From Prosopocoilus inquinatus (taxonomy: Eukaryota > Arthropoda > Insecta > Coleoptera > Lucanidae), in the NCBI GenBank assembly GCA_036172665.1, contig CM069874.1, forward strand, positions 49,706,707 through 49,770,706: a stretch of DNA of 64,000 bases. Direction: 5' to 3'. The notes beneath the pieces were generated by a model that saw only the letters and a list, made by a program, of their open reading frames with translations, had not been told where the DNA came from and made no database searches. The number at the start of each line of letters is the position of its first letter. Within the stretch, counting starts at the first letter, position 1. A program made the translations under genes and the position numbers. Below are positions 46,780-57,993 of the stretch, piece after piece.

Positions 46780-47410
46780 TGTGTTAAACATAAAATAACA
46801 AATAAAATAACAAATAAACTTTTTTTTCTCCAGAAAAATATTTTATGTAACACGTAAGCAAAATAGTTACAGGGGACTCCTTTAGTTCCTTCGGCGCCTC
46901 GTCCATAATAACGGTTCGTCCCCTAAAACTTTATTTTGCGTACTTTATACATAAATAAACCATGTTGACATGTATTGTTAAATAAAAAAAAATACAAGAA
47001 ATATTGTTCAATAACGCAGCAGTCAGTTTAATTTTACTGAAAATCCACTGCAAAGCAGTTTACGCAGGAACAAGTTTGCAAAGACATAAAAAGTAAAAAA
47101 TTATTAATGAATCACTCCTTCCGAAAATAAATTAGAAACTAGGTGATTCAATTAGGGCAAGCTGTCATAATAACAACAATATTCACAATAACAGACAACT
47201 TTTAAGTTTTATGGAAGGACTCGTTACACCCACATTACTTTCACCGTTGTTGTGGCAATCCATTAAAGGTAGACCAACGTTTTATGCGTGACAGACGGAT
47301 GGTAATACGTGCACTATGACATGAATACGTGTACCACACACCGGGCGGCGTAACTTTGACTAATATTTCGTCATGTATTGTACTTATTAATCTTTGCACG
47401 AAGTAGTTTT
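46780..47410. other. No gene recognised
   Basis: Mixed AT-rich sequence between two retroelements. Possibly the 3' untranslated part of a minus-strand element ending in the (TTTAG)n run. Confidence 0.35.
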
Positions 47411-47414
47411 GTTT

Positions 47415-48781
47415 TTATGTGCTTTCTGCATCTGATAATTACAAAGTATCTATTTTGATATTGCTTGACTATTCTAAAGCGTTTGATTTGTTAGATCATA
47501 GGCTTCTTTTAGCTAAACTTTTATATTATGGTTTGTCCTCTTCGGCAGTTGAGTTGTTTGCTAGTTATCTCCGTAATCGTTCTCAACTGACACGAATAAA
47601 TTCCGATATAGGCTATAAATACTCCTCTGTCACAGACGTCACTGCAGGAGTTGCACAAGGTTCTATTTTAGGGCCCTTATTGTTTAATCTCTATATGGCA
47701 GATTTGTATGAAAATATTAAAAATTGCAAAATTTGCGCCTACGCTGACGATAACCAGATGTTTTATTCTTTTTTTCCTTCTGATTATAATACTGCCATAG
47801 CTAAGGTTAATCAAGATTTAGACTCAATTAGCTTATGGCCTAAAAATAACGCATTAAAGTTAAATCCGAAAAAATTGGTACCAAATGGCAGTGTAACAAA
47901 ATTGAACATTTCTTGCAAAATGCATTTTTGTTAGATAACGTTACTTTGTCTTTAGTTAAGCAAGTAAGAAATTTGGGAGTTATTTTTGACTCGAATCTCA
48001 CGTTCACTTTTCACGTAAATAAACTAATCCAAAATGCATACGGCAGGCTAAGATCCATTCACAGGTACAAACATATTTTACCATTCAGAATAAAATTACT
48101 GTTAGTTGAATCTCTCATTTTATCTACTTTTAATTATTGTGATAATGTGTATGGATCGTGTTTATCGTCTGAAAATATTTACCGAATTCAAAAATGTCAA
48201 AATTCTTGTATGCGTTTTGTAGGTAATATTACTAGAAGATATCGCATGACTCCCTTCTATGAACAACATAAAATTTTAAAAATGGCGGTACGGCGAGAAC
48301 TTCATTTATGTTGTCTTGTCCATAAAATATTAGAAACGCAAGACTCTAGTTATTTGCTTCATAAGTTAAGTTTTCTCCGAGATTTACATCATTCTGAAAC
48401 CCGTCAAGTACATATGCCAATCCACAGAACTACGTTCTTTAGAGGATCTTTTTCTTACTCCTCCGTTCGTGCTTACAATAGTGTCCCTGATGCGTTTAAA
48501 ACATTAAAGTATTTCACTTTCAAGTCTAAATTAAAATTATTTTTATTGTCTATGAAGTAGCTCCTTTCAGTTTCTAGACTCGTCAAATGTATTACTCGAT
48601 TATTGCTAGATAATTGAGAAATTTTCTTTTGTTTATTTAGTTACACGTATTTGCTCAATTGTCGTACATTTATTGTAATATTACTTACATATTGTAATTT
48701 TCAGTCACAAGGTAGGATAACAACAGCCAGTGGCTGAAATCCCGCCTGAATAAAGTCGATTATTATTATTATTATTATTAT
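47415..48781 (+). pseudogene. LINE with intact RT catalytic box, 5'-truncated
   Basis: The frame from 47419 contains ILLDYSKAFDLLDHRLLLAK (RT block A), GVAQGSILGPLLFNLYM (block B) and CAYADDNQMFYSF with an intact YADD. A single frameshift at the A-run near 47872 breaks the protein. The next frame (47913-48560) holds VRNLGVIFDSNLTFTFHVN, FNYCDNVYG and the C-terminus ending FKSKLKLFLLSMK. A short 3' untranslated part and a (TTA)n tail (48759-48781) follow. The endonuclease and ORF1 are missing. It is the least decayed LINE in the window and hence probably recent. Confidence 0.88.
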
Positions 48782-48898
48782 ATTGTCAAAGTTTACCTTG
48801 TTCTTTTACCTGCAATTTGTTTGTAAACAATTTCGTGAAATTTGCTTAATATCAAGTTTTTATGATATGGCAATATTTTATAATAGTGAAAAACTCAC

Positions 48899-49029
48899 CT
48901 GTGGGTGATGGAAGAACTCATATTTCCTGTAGTCTTTTCTGAAAATATATTTAAACTCGGCATGTCGAGAGAAAGTTTTCATGTCCCTGTAAGCCGACAG
49001 TACGTATTCGTGATCCTCGAGTAGGCGTT
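48899..49029 (-). CDS. Internal exon of a host gene, possible Ras-association domain
   Basis: On the minus strand a pyrimidine-rich tract and TTTGTTTCAG precede the exon, and CAG/GTGAGT closes it: textbook acceptor and donor. The 131 bp are open in one frame (2 bases + 43 codons) with codon use unlike the TE debris around it. The peptide includes LLEDHEYVLSAY and IFRKDYRKYEFFHHP. The pairing of an E-x-LEDHE segment with FRK(N/D)Y-KYEFF recalls the Ras-association region of Grb7/10/14 and related adaptor proteins. This is remembered resemblance, not a search. It would join an exon ending in phase 2 upstream and one in phase 0 downstream. No partner exon was recognised in the window. Confidence 0.6.
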
Positions 49030-49034
49030 CTGAA

Positions 49035-49692
49035 ACAAACAAGAAAATTAACAAACCGGATAATTAGCCAAGCTCAGAATTGTCCTGCTAGTTGACGTCT
49101 AATTTGTAGTTATAAGAAAATAACCTCTTTGAATTTCGAAGAGTTCAATGACTTGTAGCATTTTGCTATACGTACCTACGTACGCTTGGATAATTTACTT
49201 TTAATTTCATAGAAAAGACGACGCGACGTCGTGCACAAAGTAATTAAGAGATGGCCCCTCAGAAAAGCCATGTTTTCTTTGTAAATTAACATTTCTGCCA
49301 GGGCAAGCGCGTAATTAATTTCGTTATGTCTTCAAAGAGAAAACTCATTTAAATTTGTTTGAATACATTAGAGTTGATTACATTCACAGGCGGCATTTTC
49401 ACAACTCTGGAAAGGAAAGAGATAAAATAAATTATTAATTATCCAACATAAAGTTATCGAGAGAAGAGTGAAGACACGCAAGTCGCGATGAATGAGAGGA
49501 AGTCGCGTGAGCATTAAACACGCTAAGTACTCGACAAATTGTGTTTTAATGCGACGGGTTTCAGTAAAATGCGTTATTTACTCTCAACTGTAATACATAA
49601 GCGTAAAACAAATCAATTCCTTGTTAGATATTGTTTTTATTAAACAAAAATATAGAAATTAAAGTTTTGCCTGCATCGAATTTTATCTAAAC
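49035..49692. other. Probable intron of the host gene
   Basis: No repeat family and no gene recognised. The composition is less monotonous than the TE-rich parts. It lies upstream of the exon on the minus strand. Confidence 0.4.
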
Positions 49693-49701
49693 TGAGACGC
49701 G

Positions 49702-50541
49702 GGGTCTAGGACAATTCGCCATCGCCGATTTGTCGTCGCCAATTCACCGTCGCCGATTCGTCGTAGGTACAATTCACCGCCGGAAAACTGGCCGTCGGTA
49801 AATTCGGCGTCAGCGATTAAAGTTTTAAGTCCAGGTACATATCCAAATAATAATATACCGATAATTATATGTAAATAAAATAAAGAAGTTAACATAATTA
49901 ATGGAAAATAAAATAATTTGTTATTAATTAAATGTGATAAATAGATAAAGAAACAGATAAAAAAATTTGGTCTTCCAGGAAGTATTTCTTATTCTTCAGG
50001 GTGTTCGTAAAATCCCTCCAATTCTTCTTTTTTATATTTTCAAATTCTGCTCAAAATCATATTGATTTTCATATCAATCAAAATCACTACACATCAAAAG
50101 TCGACTGCTTTCAAAATATTGATTCATGAAAGCTCGTCATTTAAAATTATAAATTGAAAAAGGGGTTCCATTAAAAAAAAATAGAATTATGATTATGTGT
50201 ACGTACAGCACCAATTTGTTCGTAATTTTGTGTCTTACGGTGGTCGCACTGTAATTAGGAATTTATTTTAACTTGAAATAGAAAAACAATAGTAAAGTCC
50301 ATTTTAATTTACTTGAAATGTACTGAAATTATAGTTATTTTCTTCAATTCGTAGGTATAACTTGGATATTATCTAAAATGGTCAGAAAGTGTTTCAAAGC
50401 TTATCAAGCTAAATAAAGCAGTAACATGGGACGGCGAATTGGGCGGACGGTAAATTGGATCGACGACGAATTGGTTCTACGACGAATTGGCGACGGTGAA
50501 TCGGCGACGGCGAGTTGGCGACGGCGAATCGTCCCATCCCC
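49702..50541 (-). mobile_element. MULE-like non-autonomous element, copy B
   Basis: The 840-bp reverse-orientation sister of 13194-14020 is flanked by a different exact 9-bp duplication, TGAGACGCG (49693-49701 and 50542-50550). The ends GGGTCTAGGACAATTCGCCA and GGGGATGGGACGATTCGCCG (read inward) continue into the same arrays of ATTCGCCGTCG-like units. The interior is nearly identical to copy A, including the 70-codon frame starting MLTSLFYLHIIIGIL, so both moved recently in evolutionary terms. No transposase inside. Confidence 0.88.
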
Positions 50542-50559
50542 TGAGACGCGTTCTTAAGT

Positions 50560-51110
50560 AACATAAATAAAAACAATTCGATCCAGCGAGGTAGGTTCCA
50601 TTAGGGTAAGAGGCACAGTCGATTTTGCATAGTTAAACGATACGCATGCTAAATAAATGTTTGCGTTATTATTATGCGACATGATTTTTCTATCTGATTC
50701 AGATATGATAATTTCTTATTATTCCCGTTATTAAAAATATACAAACGAATATTTCCTCGTTCTATCACGTCACGTTTTTTGCATAGGCATTTATGATATA
50801 CAACGACCGGTAGAAAATTGGACACATATGAGAAACTCTTTTATTGGTAATTTCTCAGAAAAAAAAACATTCTTTGTTAAAGTTTTTGCAACTTTCCAAA
50901 CTCACAAGAACAAAATTTGTATACCTTTATTCATATACCGAGAAGTTAAATGTTAAATGTGAGCCATTAATAGACCCAAAATTTTCATCCTTCCGCCACT
51001 CCATATAAAATTAGTGTTGATTAAACAGTTGGTTGAAGCCTTAGATAAAAAAAGTTAAAGTTTTAAATATCTCAAGGTTAAATTTCCGAAGTTGAGCGTT
51101 GCTACAATCC
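50560..51110. other. No gene recognised
   Basis: AT-rich sequence between copy B and the next TE-derived fragment. Confidence 0.4.
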
Positions 51111-51119
51111 ATGAGTAAA

Positions 51120-51520
51120 ATCTGCTAATCCCCAAATAAGAAAACTTTTCAAAGACGAAACCTCTAAAGAAAAAATAAACAATCTTGAGCCTGCTGCCGG
51201 GAATTCATTTTCGAAAATTTGTGAAAATTTTCTTGGGAATAAGAAGAGTTCTAATTACAAAGAAATGGCAGAAGGTTTATTGATAAATTATAAAAAATTA
51301 GGTTGTCGTATGTCATTAAAGGATGATTTTTTTGTACTCTCACCTGGATTTCTTGCCCGGCAATTTAGGTGCAATTAGTGACGACCACGGTGAAAGGTTT
51401 CCCCTGGATATTAATGTCATGGAAAGGAGATACCAAGGTACATGGAATTCTGCTATGATTGGCGATTTTTGTTGGTTTCTTCAAGAAGAAGATGATACTC
51501 CTCACAAAAGGAAAAATTAG
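51120..51520 (+). pseudogene. Remnant of a repeated insect protein of unknown function
   Basis: Across two frames it reads NLEPAAGNSFSKICENFLGN, then NYKEMAEGLLINYKKLGCRM, SHLDFLPGNLGAISDDHGER and INVMERRYQGTWNSAMIGDF. I recall closely similar wording (a SHLDFFPxNLGxVSDEHGERF block) from many uncharacterised, multicopy predicted proteins of insects and other invertebrates, likely TE-derived. One frameshift near 51325 splits it, and the N-terminal part is absent. Function unknown. Confidence 0.55.
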
Positions 51521-51524
51521 TGTT

Positions 51525-53075
51525 GTTTTACTAAGCATTGCAGTGATAACTAACTTCTTTTTAATTTTTTGCGTTATTTTGAACTTGTGCTACATCTTTT
51601 AATTAGAAATATTTCAGGTGTTTATCTCCTTGTTTGTTGTTTTGATTCAAATACTATAAATCACATCAACAGTTTTACCTGTATCTGATTGTACCTAACT
51701 CTAGACGTGGTATAATAAACCTGTTGATGGTTGACACATATGGCGAATTATGATGAATTATTCTACGTATCGTTGGTTTCTGAAAGTATCAGGAATCAGC
51801 TGGTGAAATATTTCAGTGAATAATAACGTAAGTTTATCAGTAACTGATTTGTACCATAAGATACATTTATTTTTGCTTGTTGCAGGTTCTAGTGTGGGAC
51901 CAAAGAGTTCCATAACTCCTTTGGAAAAGCGAAACGTTAAATTCATTATCATCCAAATCATTAAAAGGATTATTTCTGTCTCTTATAAAATTAATCCTAC
52001 CTTAAGGAGGCATTTCTTTATCATCAGAGAAGAAGGTGAGGTTGCAGACATTCTGAAATAACTTTGAATTGTTTGTTGTTTTGCTGTTGAAAGTAATTTC
52101 CGAAATAGTGTCAAAAAATTAATTAATAAACCAAGTAAATGAAAAGTACAAAAATGTCAATATTTTTCATATTTAATGTAAGTTACATTTTTAAATAAAA
52201 TTATAATTATTTTTTAGAGATACGTGTGGAATTTTTATATCAAAAAAGCTTTATAATGACTATGGAAAATTCATTTGTTACTTTTTAATCGCTGGAATTC
52301 TATCGATTAATCTAACGCCTGATTAGACAGAAGTAAGCGAAGCATTATCTCTTAATCGAGCTTTGTGAAACACTTAACGGAGCATTTAGACTATTTAACG
52401 ACTGATTACAGAGCGAACCGTTTAGTAATCATCGTTAATTTAAGCATCGTTAAATGCAATTGTTTTCCTATTTAATCAATCATTACAGAGTTAATCGGCA
52501 CTTAAATATTAAACGAAGCTTTGTGAAACCGGCCATTAAACTTTATGCATAATCAGTGGGTAATCAAATTCTAGTTACGATACCCAGAACTCATCGAGAA
52601 ATTACGCGCAGGTTATGAAACTGAAACGCGAGCCAGTATTCCGCGAACCCAGGGGCTATTTGGCGACCGAGTTAAGCAAGTAAAGTTTTGTAAACAAACC
52701 CGTATAGCTAACTTCAATCCTAAATAAATCATATTTGGCAAAGTCAGATCAGTGGTGTAAAATTGCCATAATATTTTTAATGGATCCGACGATTTTTCAT
52801 ACTCATGAGTATTTAAATAAAGGCGAGGAAATTGTACAGTGTGACGAAAGAATGGAATTTGTTAAGAGACAAGCCCCATTGAGATTAACTGTGTGAGGTG
52901 TCGAGATAGATAGCGCTCAAGGGTAGTTCATAGGGACTGTAGTTCATATGTATCACAAGGTAGACGGAATGTACAAATAAACGGGGAGTCCCGCCATTCG
53001 GCCCAAGACGGTTGTTGGTGTTTCATTTCCGACGTTGCTCCAAGCCTCCTTTGTTATTATTGTACCCAAGACATA
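51525..53075. other. No gene recognised
   Basis: 52300-52540 contains two copies of an AAGCTTTGTGAAAC-like word in sequence resembling MITE arms. Nothing else was identified. Confidence 0.4.
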
Positions 53076-53079
53076 ACAC

Positions 53080-53480
53080 TGTGGATGAGTCTTTTCTTTG
53101 GAATGAACACATAAGCTCACTATGTGGAAGACTGAATTATGTGGCTACGAAATTTTACCTAAATGAGGTGTTACCTGCGAAAGCCCTGCGGTTAATATAC
53201 TGTTCATTAGTTTAAGCTGCATGCAGGTATGGTATTTTGATTTTTGGGACACAGCATCAGACGGCCACATTCCGCGAGTTCAAGGAATTTTAAACGAAAT
53301 AGTGAAATGACCAGTTACGGAACCTAGATCCAATACGCATTACTATAAAAAAATGTAATCTTTTACTAATACAAGATCTGTCTAAATGTAAGACACTATT
53401 ATGAGCGGCGGATCAAAAAAATATTCAATATCATAGACTAGTAAAGATAACGGATATGCAAAAATTCCTATGAACACGAA
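53080..53480 (+). pseudogene. LINE RT C-terminal fragment
   Basis: DESFLWNEHISSLCGRLNYV followed by ALRLIYCSLV and a YG(I)LIFG-like segment matches the post-YADD region of jockey-like reverse transcriptases. Upstream RT blocks are absent, and the sequence decays after 53330. Confidence 0.65.
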
Positions 53481-53931
53481 CACCATGCTGGGAAGCGGAC
53501 GTTCATTTGCACATTAATTAATGAAGTGAGTTTCGGGTGAATTTAAAGTGTTTAATTTTCGGATTCGATTAACTGACTCGCTTCGTTCTTTTTTAATACA
53601 CTGTTTGTGAGGCTGTTCCGACGGGGGCTTTTCTTTCGACATTAAACGCAAATGCAAATTATGAAGCTTGCTCTCCTTATAAACAAGGTAGATGCCATCT
53701 TATTCACTCATCGTTTTTTACCATTTTACTGTTTCCACGGGCGTTTATTGTTCGCGATTGTATTATGTCGTTAAGTCCTTTCTAGCAGCTGGTACGGGCG
53801 CAGTTAATCTTTCTTTCTTGCTTGCCTGCAATGTGACGCTTTGTGCGTGTCTTTTTTGTGCCGTTTGACGTCCTCCATTTTCTCCACGTACCTTTTTAGG
53901 AGAGGTTTAAAAAGGTCGTACTGCTTCCAGT

Positions 53932-54348
53932 TTAAGCTGGCAGCCACTTCCCCCCTTTTGTTCCGCAGGGTCTTTTACTTTTCTTAATAAACCACAGAGT
54001 TCGCGTAACATCATCGCCCCGAACATGCGTCCTACCATTAGCGTAGAGTTGGGCGGGAGATTCGCCACGAAATCGGCGAGGAGGGACATGCTGTTGGTGT
54101 ACGACCTGACCTAAAGGAGTTCTTTCAGGGTTGACGTCCTTTTTCGTACCTGAGATATAATTACCGATTGTGTTATTTTTGTTTACTTTATATTTCTTGT
54201 CTGCTTTTGCAATTTTATCTTTACCTAGTACCGTGTTCATTGTTTGATTTTGGCTCTTTCTGAACGTTGAAGTAAATTTTGATTGTTTTCGGCCTGGCGC
54301 TTGACGCACAAAATCTATTTTGATGTGCCTTTTTGTAAGAAAAAACAA
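53932..54348 (-). pseudogene. Unidentified 138-codon open frame, probably retroelement-derived
   Basis: The frame is basic and polar, with RKQSKFTSTFRKSQNQTMNT, NYISGTKKDVNPERTPLGQV and VPPRRFRGESP. A shifted frame over its end (53907-54089) reads MSLLADFVANLPPNSTLMVG, so a frameshift may separate two halves of one protein. I do not recognise a domain; a gag-like product is possible. The region just downstream on the plus strand belongs to repeat R. Confidence 0.3.
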
Positions 54349-54659
54349 GAGTACTCACATCATCGCGGTCTTTGCCTTCGATTTAGGCCTTATAAGTGAG
54401 AATTTTCCTAATGTTAAATTGATTTTGAATATCCAAATAGGGGGCATGTATTGTTTACCAACTTTGAAATTTTGTACGACTTAATAAACGGACTATTTCT
54501 GGGCCGAACTCGAATCTATTTGTTGGTTAACCATATTGGGTGCGTCACGTACCTGTGGGAGGGGTTACTCGAAAAAAATAATAATAAAGAGCACTACTGG
54601 GGTTCCTTGTCTTTGAGTTTCCTAACATCACTTGGGGTATACCAGCAACGAAGCGGGTA

Positions 54660-55085
54660 CTAGAGAGTTGTATTCTTCGGGGACAAATAGGGACACATTT
54701 TCCCGGCTGTTGCCCGATTTCTTCACCTTCTGATATCTCTATCTGCCAGGTATTATCCTTGCAAACCATTGTATTGATAATAGTTTGCGAAGATACTACC
54801 TGGCAGTTAAATTTATCCGTAGGTGAAGATATCGGGCCTGTGTGTCACCGGAAACTTTTGGGTTGCGTAACCACCGGTGGGTGGCGCCCTTAAACATAAT
54901 ATCTTTTGAAGTTCCCTATGCCGTCTCCATTGAGTGGGCATTGTTACGCAACTCTCCTCACCATCGTAGTCTCCGGGGTAATGACCTGCTCTGCTTCAGA
55001 ATTACGGTAGGTTAAGGTTGGCGGTGACCATTCTTGTTGCTTTTTTGTGAGTCAAAACGCGCTAAGCGCCCCTTGTGTTACACCT
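54660..55085 (+). repeat. Repeat family R, copy 4, split by a hairpin MITE
   Basis: GTATTCTTCGGGGACAAATA and TTTCCCGGCTGT on the left, then TAACCACCGGTGGGTGGCGC, CCGTCTCCATTGAGTGGGCA and TTACGCAACTCTCCTCA on the right, follow the order of copies 2 and 3. They are interrupted exactly by the palindrome at 54712-54837. This is the most diverged copy. Confidence 0.55.
54712..54837. repeat. Hairpin MITE, family H1-related
   Basis: GCCCGAT/ATCGGGC ends. The mirrored blocks CTTCACCT/AGGTGAAG and CTGCCAGGTATTATCCTTGC against GCGAAGATACTACCTGGCAG surround a centre of about 15 nt. Confidence 0.85.
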
Positions 55086-55247
55086 CGTGACAAATTTTTG
55101 ATTCCTTGTATAATTAGTACTTGAGTTTATTTTTGTTTTGTTCTAGAGCTTTCGAGACTTTTATGTCTACTTTTATTACAACAAAGTACTTAAGTTTGTA
55201 CCTCTTTAAAGTTACACATTAATTCACATATATAAGTAAAATCAATA

Positions 55248-55320
55248 GGCACCCAGTGGGGATTGAACCCGATAGTTATTGAAACACCGCACTCAACCAA
55301 CCAACTTGGTTATGCAACTA
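55248..55320 (-). repeat. tRNA-like SINE head or tRNA relic
   Basis: On the minus strand an A-box-like TAACCAAGTTGGTTGG is followed 30-odd bases later by GGGTTCAATCCCC, a good pol III B box. The 3' GGGTGCC has no matching 5' acceptor strand, so a functional cloverleaf is unlikely. It lies next to the GACATCC-family repeat at 55333. Confidence 0.45.
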
Positions 55321-55332
55321 TGTTAACTATGA

Positions 55333-55460
55333 ATAGATAAAACAGCGACATCCTACGATTGCTTTTTGACCTGACATTGCAAATAGGGCTGAAACAGGTG
55401 TACAGAGGCTGCTCGAGGTTTTCACTGCAATCAAAAACGATTTGCAACAAAATTGTTTAA
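55333..55460 (+). repeat. GACATCC-family repeat with SINE-like segment
   Basis: GATAAAACAGCGACATCCTA and TGCTTTTTGACCTGACATTG, then AGGGCTGAAACAGGTGTACA and CACTGCAATCAAAAACGATT, the same two parts found at 1025-1358 (there on the minus strand). Confidence 0.7.
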
Positions 55461-55464
55461 TATG

Positions 55465-56205
55465 TTAACTATGTTGAAAATGTTATTTCAGGCTCAGGCT
55501 AACTGTAAACATAACTTTAAAATAGATTCTGAAAACTTAACATGTTCTCATTTTTTGAGAAATATTAACCCTGCCGTAGGTTTTTGAAATTCTTTCGAAA
55601 CAGCTGACAGTTGCACAAAACATAAAATACCTACTTTGAAAAAATCTAAAAATAATAAACAATGCGCGGACGAAAATTTACCTTGGGTTATGGCTCACGT
55701 GTAGCGTTGCGCCGTTCACGCTACGAACCGTTGACTATTGAAACGGTCAACTTGACGAACTTCTGACAGCGCCAAATTACGAGATTGTAGTGGCAGGTGG
55801 CAAGATGTTTAATGCATTTCAATTAAATGGTAATGATTTGTAATATTAGTAAATTGCGTTACGGGTCTTGGGAGATGATGAATTAAGGTATATTTTAAGT
55901 GAGCGAGTGTAACGAGCGTCGGTGAGACATGAAAAATTCCCATATGATTCGTAGCTTTACGCGTCGAGTTTAAAGAATGAATGACTACAGTGAATGCTAT
56001 GCGGAGAGCTTTCGCAGAAACGCAGCAGCTCATGCCCGGCGCCTCCACCAAATGTTGCGACAAATTTTGAGGGTTAGCCGTAATAAGAGGCGAAGTCAAA
56101 ACCAGGGAATACATTTATTAAGTTAACAAATAAATACTTAGGAAAAATAACAATAGGTGTAACTTATATTATCTGGTAGAGACATTACTAATAAACAGGT
56201 AATAG
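55465..56205. other. No gene; inverted partner of 56375-56450
   Basis: 55890-55990 (GTGTAACGAGCGTC, GACATGAAAAATTCCCATAT) is mirrored at 56375-56450. The palindromic complex may therefore begin upstream of 56209. Confidence 0.45.
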
Positions 56206-56571
56206 ACCCAAAGTAGTCTATACCGCAGGCCCCACAACTACTATCCCGTTTGCAACGGTCAGTGCCGTTTTATGGGAACTCCGGAGTCATACGTAGCGAT
56301 ATATTTTTGGATTGCTTATGTCAGGTTTACTCCCGGACTGGTGAAAGCCTTCCGGTGATGAGTCTGGGCACGATTTTCTAAACTCTGTGCGTAAAGCGAT
56401 GAATCATTTGGGAATTTTTCATGTCTCACTGACGCTCGTTACACTTAGATCGCAGCCAACGTCGTGCCCAGATTCATCACCGGAAGGCATTCACCAGTTC
56501 GGGAGTAAATCTGACACCTATGGCTCCGGAGTTCCCATAAAACGACACCGAACGATGCAAACGGGATAGTA

Positions 56572-57895
56572 CCGTGCCTTCAATTGAATTCCTCATTAAA
56601 GTGGGCTATGATTTCACTGTCTTTTTCTCCTAAGATTTGCAGCACTGGTAGCTGTTCAATTATTTAATTAAACAAATGTCAAATTGACACTTTGTATTTT
56701 CAATTAATTCAAAATGTTAGAATTACAGCAGAAAATATTTATTGTTGAAAGTTATTTTCAAACGGGTAGAATAGAAAATGGACAGTTAGTTTATTCAATT
56801 AATCAGAATGTACAGAAGTTTCGACAGCAGTTTTCTAATATTGCTATTACTTATGAACATCTAGTTAAACATATCTATGCTTGTGTTCTTAAATTTCGTG
56901 AAACAGGATCACTTGGTCGTAAACAAGGAGCGGAGCAGCTAAGAAAAGGACTGCAGCCTGCATTGAAGATGTTCGGGATCGAATGGAACACTCTTCCAAG
57001 AAACTTTCACAAGAAATTCAGCTATCAGTGGGAACAAGTCACACTATTCTTAAAAAAATACTTAAAGCTTTATCCATATAAGATTCAAGCAGTCCACGAA
57101 GTCAGGCTAGTAGATTTTCACAGAAGAACAGAATATTGTCAGTGGTTTCTTGATAACTTAAACAACGACGACATTCTTGACAAGTGTCTTTTTCCGATGA
57201 GGCCTGGTTTCATCTCTCAGGGTATTTAAATAAACAGAATATGAGAATATGGTCAGCAGAAAATCCCCATTAATTTGTGGAAACTCCATTACATCCATTG
57301 AAAATTGGTGTTTGGCTAGCAGTGTCAAGAAGGCGTATCATAGGACCAATATTTTTTAACGACTCAGTAACTGCTGAGAGATACCGAAATGAGTTATTGG
57401 AACCTTTCATTAATCAACTACATGATGATGAACTTACAGAAGGGCTTTTTTCAGCAAGACAATGCTACTGCCCACACAGCTCATCAAACAATGACTTTCC
57501 TGCAGTAGTTTTTCGATAATCGGATTGTGAATTTTCCTGCAAGGTCCCCGGATCTCACAATTATGGATTACTTCATTTATCCGCACATGAAAAACACAGT
57601 TTTTAGAACTACGCGTCACACAATCGAAGAATTTCGTGCGGGCATTACAGATGTGTGTGCTAACCCCCGAACACTTAGCAAACGGGTTTGAAAACATGAA
57701 ACGCAGAGTACGCTTATGTATTCAAGCTGAAGGAGAGCACTTTGAGCATCTACTTTAAACTTTAATGTTGTGTTTTTATTTGATGTTATGATCAGTACTG
57801 ACAGTTAATGACAAATGTTTTCTCTAGAATTGTGTCGCCAACTTTATAAAAAAAATCACAGCTTACTTTAATGAGGAATTCAATTGAAGGCACGG
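56572..57895 (+). mobile_element. IS630/Tc1/mariner-like element, 1324 bp
   Basis: The ends CCGTGCCTTCAATTGAATTC are identical for about 35 bp in inverted orientation and flanked by TA at 56570-56571 and 57896-57897. It carries one decayed transposase gene and lies in the right arm of a palindromic repeat. Confidence 0.9.
56714..57758 (+). pseudogene. IS630-like transposase with D-D-D triad, broken
   Basis: The start MLELQQKIFIVESYFQTGRI resembles the N-terminal helix-turn-helix of DUF4817-type transposases. After DFHRRTEYCQWFLDNLNN the frame shifts near 57185; the shifted frame gives SFSDEAWFHLSGYLNKQNMR with the first catalytic D. Next come IWSAENPH, a TAA, and LKIGVWLAVSRRRIIGPIFF. A second shift near 57440 precedes FFQQDNATAHTAHQTMTFLQ (second D). 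FPARSPDLTIMDYFIYPHMK gives D, not E, as the third residue, about 35 codons after the second. The C-terminus LFEHLL resembles that of the DD41D copy at 14.6 kb, so the two are relatives. Confidence 0.8.
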
Positions 57896-57993
57896 TACTT
57901 GTCGAGCCAACGGCATAGACTACTTTGAGTAAGATAGGTAAATTTTTGTCTGCGCATTGATAATAAATAACGTGTGTTTCTTCTTTAAATGCC

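Larger units (their letters stand above)
56209..57928. repeat. Palindromic element interrupted by a transposon
   Basis: The left arm (AAAGTAGTCTAT at 56209, CTATCCCGTTTGCAACGG, TTTTATGGGAACTCCGGAGT, ACCGGAAGGCTTTCACC read in reverse) is mirrored at 56460-56570. The mirror resumes after the insert at 57898-57928 (CATAGACTACTTTG). The arms are about 150 bp. The IS630-like element inserted in the right arm. Confidence 0.7.

Noticed and set aside
44995..48560. Two neighbouring LINE regions as a single element
   Set aside because: They are on opposite strands and encode different proteins.
55248..55320. Functional tRNA gene
   Set aside because: The B box is good, but the 5' acceptor strand does not pair with GGGTGCC.
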